A DNA stretch of 64,000 nucleotides from Eremophila alpestris peregrina (Eukaryota; Chordata; Aves; Passeriformes; Alaudidae): the NCBI GenBank assembly GCA_009792885.1, contig WMCF01000153.1, forward strand, positions 62,001 to 126,000. The letters are read 5' to 3'. Shown piece after piece: positions 59,601 through 64,000 of this stretch; positions within the stretch are counted from its first letter, which is position 1, and each line of letters opens with the position of its first letter. The notes below the pieces were generated by a model. It had not been told where the DNA came from, did not search any database, and worked only from the letters and a program-made list of their open reading frames with translations. The position numbers and the translations under genes are program-made.

Positions 59601-60949
59601 CTGAGTTGATGTTATAAAGTAAAAAAAACCCAGAAAGCCAGCAACACAACAAAAATCTTCAATCTCTTCTACCCTCTAATAATTCACCTGGGAACATGAA
59701 AAAATCAGTTTTATCCTTGGGGAAGCCCAGCCTCCCATTCCCTCCTGTGGGCCAAGCTCCTCTAAAGGACACCAGGGACAACCACGGGGCTCATCACACA
59801 GGGGTTCCCAAAAAAAGCCTTTTTCAGATTTAGGAGAGGAAATGGACCCAGGCTACAAAAACCTCTCAAATCTCTAGGCAAAAGGGAAGCTGAAGGAACC
59901 TGCACACTTGGAATTGAGGCAGAGTTTTATGGCAAAGGTGATCAACCTCTGGAACAAACATCCCAGGAGGAACATGTCCTGCCTGGCCAGGAGGGATGCA
60001 GCCTGCGTGACTAGGAGGGACACGTCCAGCCTGTCCCCAGGCCCTGGTGCCTCACTGGAAGACACAGGTGGAGTTAAAGGGTGCAAACTCATGACTGTTG
60101 ATGGATTGTTTCCCACACTGCAGGCTCTGAACTCCTCCTGGGCCTTAAAACCCAGGAGGAGCCACCCTGGGAGGAGGATGCTGGAGCTGCTGGAGCTGCC
60201 AGGACCAACAGCGCTTCCAGCACACCTGCAACCCATTTTCCCTGCCAAGATCATCCTGTTTGTGCTGCAAGAGGAGCCAGGACCACCCTGTGCCCACCAG
60301 GGATCCCTGCCAGCATGGACAGGGAGCTCCTCCTGGGCCCTTCCCAGAAATCAGCTTCTCCTGCAGTCAGGGGGGACAAAGCCAGCAGGGAGCAGGTTCA
60401 GCTGAGCACCCACAGCAGGTCAGGGGTGCCAGAGAGGCTTTGGAGCATCACCTACCCCTGCCCAGCCCCTCACACTGACCCCACCCCACAGTTCTAGCTG
60501 CTCACACACACAAAAAAAAATCCCAATTCTCTTTCTCTGGAATACTCAGCTCATTTTTTTCCTAAGTACAACACAAGATCACTCAGAACTAAATGATGGG
60601 AATGAGGTCCTTGTTGACAGCAAGGAAAAATAAAAACATCCCAGAGCTTTGAGCTGAGGAGCACTTCAAAGCAGGGAGGAAATGTCACTCGTGCACCCCC
60701 ACCCCCCATAACCCATCCCTAACATGGGTTATTTCCCTGCTCTGTTGAACCCTTTTCTCCTCCACTCACAGCTGCTGAGTGCTTGCTCATTGAGCCTGGC
60801 TGGAGGGGACTTTTCTGAGCTTCTGTTCATTCCCCCCTGTCCAGTTCCCTCCCCTGGGCAGGCATAAATCAGCTCTGGAGACACAAGCAGCAGTGATTCC
60901 TGGCACCCCCAGCACCCTGGTTCACAAAACAATACACAATGGATTATTC

Positions 60950-61200
60950 AGAGCACACCCTGCGTCACACAGCAGTAATTATAAACATGAAATCTATCAA
61001 ATAATGACAATTAACAGCGGATTTGACAGAGTAACACACTCCAAATAGCCTGGTGGTTGATTACGTCTTATTAATGAAATGCCAAAACATCGAGGGCTCT
61101 TAGCAGGACAATTAATTGCTCCCAATAAATCTGACTTCTGCCAGACCTCGTCTTTAAAGGAGGCTTTGGGACATCTGGTGAGGGTTATTTTTTAAAGCAA
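60950..61200. promoter_or_regulatory. candidate regulatory element upstream of the first coding exon
   Basis: A unique AT-rich stretch with a TGCGTCA (AP-1/CRE-like) site at 60960-60966 and several homeodomain-type cores (gcagtaattataaacatg, tgacaattaacagcgg, cgtcttattaatgaaatg, gacaattaattgctcc). No repeat signature. Inferred from motif density only. Confidence 0.27.
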
Positions 61201-64000
61201 TGGCTGATGATTCCTACAGAAAATTCCCTGGGAGCTGGAAAGGGCTGGAGCCACCAACACACAGAACTGAGCAGAAGGGAATTAGAGACAAGGGCAACCC
61301 AAACACTGGAATAATTTTATATAAACTGGGGTGGATTGTGGTGTAAGATTCCAATCAAGATCCACTCCCAGCACTTCCCCTGCAAACATCCAGGGCCAGC
61401 AGCTTCCTTGGAAAAGTGTCCTCAGACACAACAGTCCAGATTGAAGGGGATCCAAAGAGGATCCCAGGCTGCTGGGAGAGGGTGAACAGACCCAAAGGGA
61501 GGCCTGTGCCAACCAGAGGTGTCCAGAGCCACCAGGCTGGTTGTCACTAACCCAGGAAAGGGCTGTGGTGACAAAGGTTGCAGGGACTGTTGTGCCAATG
61601 GCTCCTCTCCTGCAGAAACCAGGGGTGCATGCAGCCTAAGACACACAGGACTTGCAGCACTGCTGCCAGAGGTGGTCTGTGTGTCCATCTGTCCCTCCAT
61701 CCCCTCAGAGCAGCTGTTTGACATCACCCAGTGACCCCAAGCCCCACTGACCCCTCACACGGCACTCACTGGGAATGGGCCTTTTCCAAGGGCCAAACCC
61801 CTGAGCTGTGAGGCTGCAAAGCTCTGGAGCACTCCCTGGCCTCAGTCCATGCTGGAGCACCTCATTATCCTTAATTCCCCAGCCACCAGATCCGTCAGGG
61901 AGAACAGGGTCAGTCTATGCTGCTTTCCCTGCAAGCTCCTGCTCCTTGGAAGATTTCAGTAAAGCTGTTCCAGGAACCCCAGTGATCATTTCCTGCTGGA
62001 GCAGTGTTGAGCTCTCGGGGTGGCACAAATTACAGCATCCTTATTTTTATTTCAGCCTTTATTTGAAGGGAACGTACAAGAGAAATCTGATGCTGGCTGG
62101 GCCTGAAACCCACAAGCCCTCTGTAAACAAGCTCGACCCTGCGAGATTCCCATGTTTCTTCCTGAAACACCAGGAGAACCAGCAGCAGTGGATAATTGGA
62201 AACAGTTACAGAGACATCATTTTCTTGTTTTTTTCTGGCATTTGCTCTTGGGCTGGCTCTTCCCAGCCTTAATACCTGGCAGGGTTGATCTTATGATCTC
62301 AGGGTAGATTCTCTTTGGAATCTCATTTGCATAAGGGTTGATGTGCCGAGAGTTCTTCTGGAGAAGTGGCTGCCCTGGAGAGCTCAGGGATATTCAGGGG
62401 GAAAGGAGAGAGGCCATTTCTCATTGAGTCCTGCTTTTTAAAAGGGTCAGAGTAGATCTGTGAGGCTGAATGAATAAATAGATCCCAAGAAACACTTTAC
62501 TGTGACATCCTTGGGAGCCTTTGGACACGTCCCCAAACCCTTGGGGCCATTTGCTAATTAGCAGCACGAACACGTGCAGGTATTTGAACACCTCCCTCGG
62601 GGTCACAGCGTCCCTGGAGGCAGCAGCACCTGCAGCTCCCTGTGCTGGGATCGGCTGGGAGCACCAGCAGGGCTCACCTGGGCCAGGTTTTCCTGCACCG
62701 TTTGCCCGAGGCTTGGCAGGAGGGTAAAGTCCTGCAGGCACAGAGGTGTCTGCAAAGAGCTGAGCCCTGCACAGCCGGAGGGGGAGAGAGCCTCCTTAGG
62801 CACTGCCACTGCTGCAGCTCATTAAATCTGGGAGCCTCTGCCCTCCTGAGTCCTGTGGGACCAGGCCCTGGGCAGGAGCAGAGCACAACCCGGAGCTGAG
62901 GTGGGAAGGGATGAAGCCAAACTGGATTTGTGCAGGACATCAGCAGAGCCCATCCCGCGACCGAACAAACTCCGGCTCCTTGGGCTGGCTCATGTTCTGG
63001 TTTAATGTTCCAGCAGCCAGGAGAAAGAGATCCCAAGGAAATGAGATGCACACAGACATTCTCCCTGCTGTCCCCTGTGCCAGCCACACCAGGACACCCA
63101 GTGACCACAGGCAAACTCCAGACCCTGTTCAAAGGCAAAGCAGCCCCATTTTAACCTTCCTTAATTCCTGAGCATCCAAACCCCTGCTGCAGGGAAGAAC
63201 TTAGGGCAAAGGCATGGAAACAAAGGAGGGTGAGGAAAAGGGAGGGACCAGAGAGCCCCAAATCAGCACCTCCACCAAGTTCCCCCAGGCATCACTTGCT
63301 GCTGGGGCTCAGAGATGAACCCAGTGGGCCCTGTCACCCCACTGTGCCCTGCCCCCACCCCAGGGACAGCCACCAAACCTGCAGAGATGCCAGCACAAGA
63401 GGGAATGGCTCCAGGCACAGAACACGGATCCAACCCCTCCAGCCAGGTGAAATGACCGGATAATGCCTGGGAAAGGGAAGTCCAGAAAAGGTCCAGGTCC
63501 AAAAAGGGGCCTGGAAGCCCCAGTAAGGGCAGACCTGAGGGCAGCAGTGCAGATGTTTGAGGGACAGACCTAAGGACAGAATTCAGTGCAGATATTTCAG
63601 GTTTGCTTTTCTCCTGCTGTCAAAATGCTAATGCAAGGACGCCCAGCAAGCCTCCACAAGCTGATGTTAAGTTCAAGGAATGAGAGGGCACTTTTAGAAT
63701 GACACACTGAATTTCTCTACATTTTCCAGGTCCTGCCCATGGACTCCAGGTTCAACAGACTAAATTCAGACTGACTTTTATTACCAGTGCTTAATGTCTT
63801 TATTCTGAGAATCATTTTCACATGTTAGTGCTTTTATCAAAAGAGGCTACAGTTAATTAAAAGCAGACCTATAAACCAGTTTGTTTCTAGTGCCCTCTTT
63901 TCATGATAACCCAAGAACTATTGCATAATACCCAGATTTATTTGAGTTTCTGCCTCACACTTTTAACACCGACAACATTCACAGGTTAAAACCACAATTA

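Larger units (their letters stand above)
53174..64000 (-). other. CALN1: CALN1 intron upstream of the first recognised coding exon (partial)
   Basis: The acceptor at 53174-53175 shows that at least one more CALN1 exon lies upstream, at higher coordinates. I could not recognise a 5' UTR exon or the exon for a longer N-terminus here, so it is either beyond the right edge or not recognisable by eye. The interval has three short CR1 fragments, one member of each inverted pair described separately, and otherwise unique sequence. Nothing gene-like is visible in 56635-64000. Confidence 0.8.

Overview
The window is vertebrate nuclear DNA, almost certainly from a bird and most likely a songbird. Three signs point there: many short CR1 LINE 3' fragments on both strands, avian-type solo LTRs, and two exons encoding the start of calneuron-1 (CALN1). 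Three runs of N show it is a draft assembly. The species cannot be told from the sequence. In birds CALN1 lies on a microchromosome (chicken chromosome 19 as I recall it); that placement is background knowledge, not something read here.

The whole window lies inside one gene, CALN1, on the minus strand. The first recognisable coding exon is at 53049-53173. The next, carrying EF-hand 1 and the start of EF-hand 2, is at 14609-14752. Both have clean consensus splice sites and matching phase-1 junctions. The rest is intron: a complete 38.3-kb intron between the exons, 14.6 kb of the following intron at the left (I found no later exon there), and 10.8 kb upstream of the first coding exon at the right (no 5' exon could be recognised). 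No other protein-coding gene, tRNA or rRNA is supported. The many open frames are chance frames across CR1 fragments, minisatellites and purine tracts.

Layout by region. 1-14 kb: an array next to a gap, scattered CR1, and a CpG-dense block followed by LTR-like TATA and poly(A) signals (5040-5830). 14-15.6 kb: the EF-hand exon between CR1 copies. 20-28 kb: the most rearranged part, with a 26-bp minisatellite, a GAA/GAATAA purine tract, a 9-bp ACATCCCTC minisatellite, one solo LTR nested inside another, a poly(A)-tailed unit present in opposite orientation 2.6 kb away, and a ~100-bp duplication around an A-rich tract. 28-47 kb: CR1 fragments, two more minisatellites, a gap inside an array, and two unique stretches that look like intronic regulatory elements (31.07-31.45 kb and 37.46-37.72 kb). 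47-53 kb: a TTTCC array ending in a 278-bp gap, a 0.5-kb CR1, and a CpG-rich block about 1.5 kb inside the intron from the first coding exon. 53-64 kb: the first coding exon, a second inverted dispersed pair, and an AT-rich candidate element at 60.95-61.2 kb.

I found no new gene system. The points most worth following are the nested LTRs, the recent poly(A)-tailed inverted pair with its neighbouring duplication, the CpG-rich blocks that could be intronic promoters, and the candidate regulatory elements.
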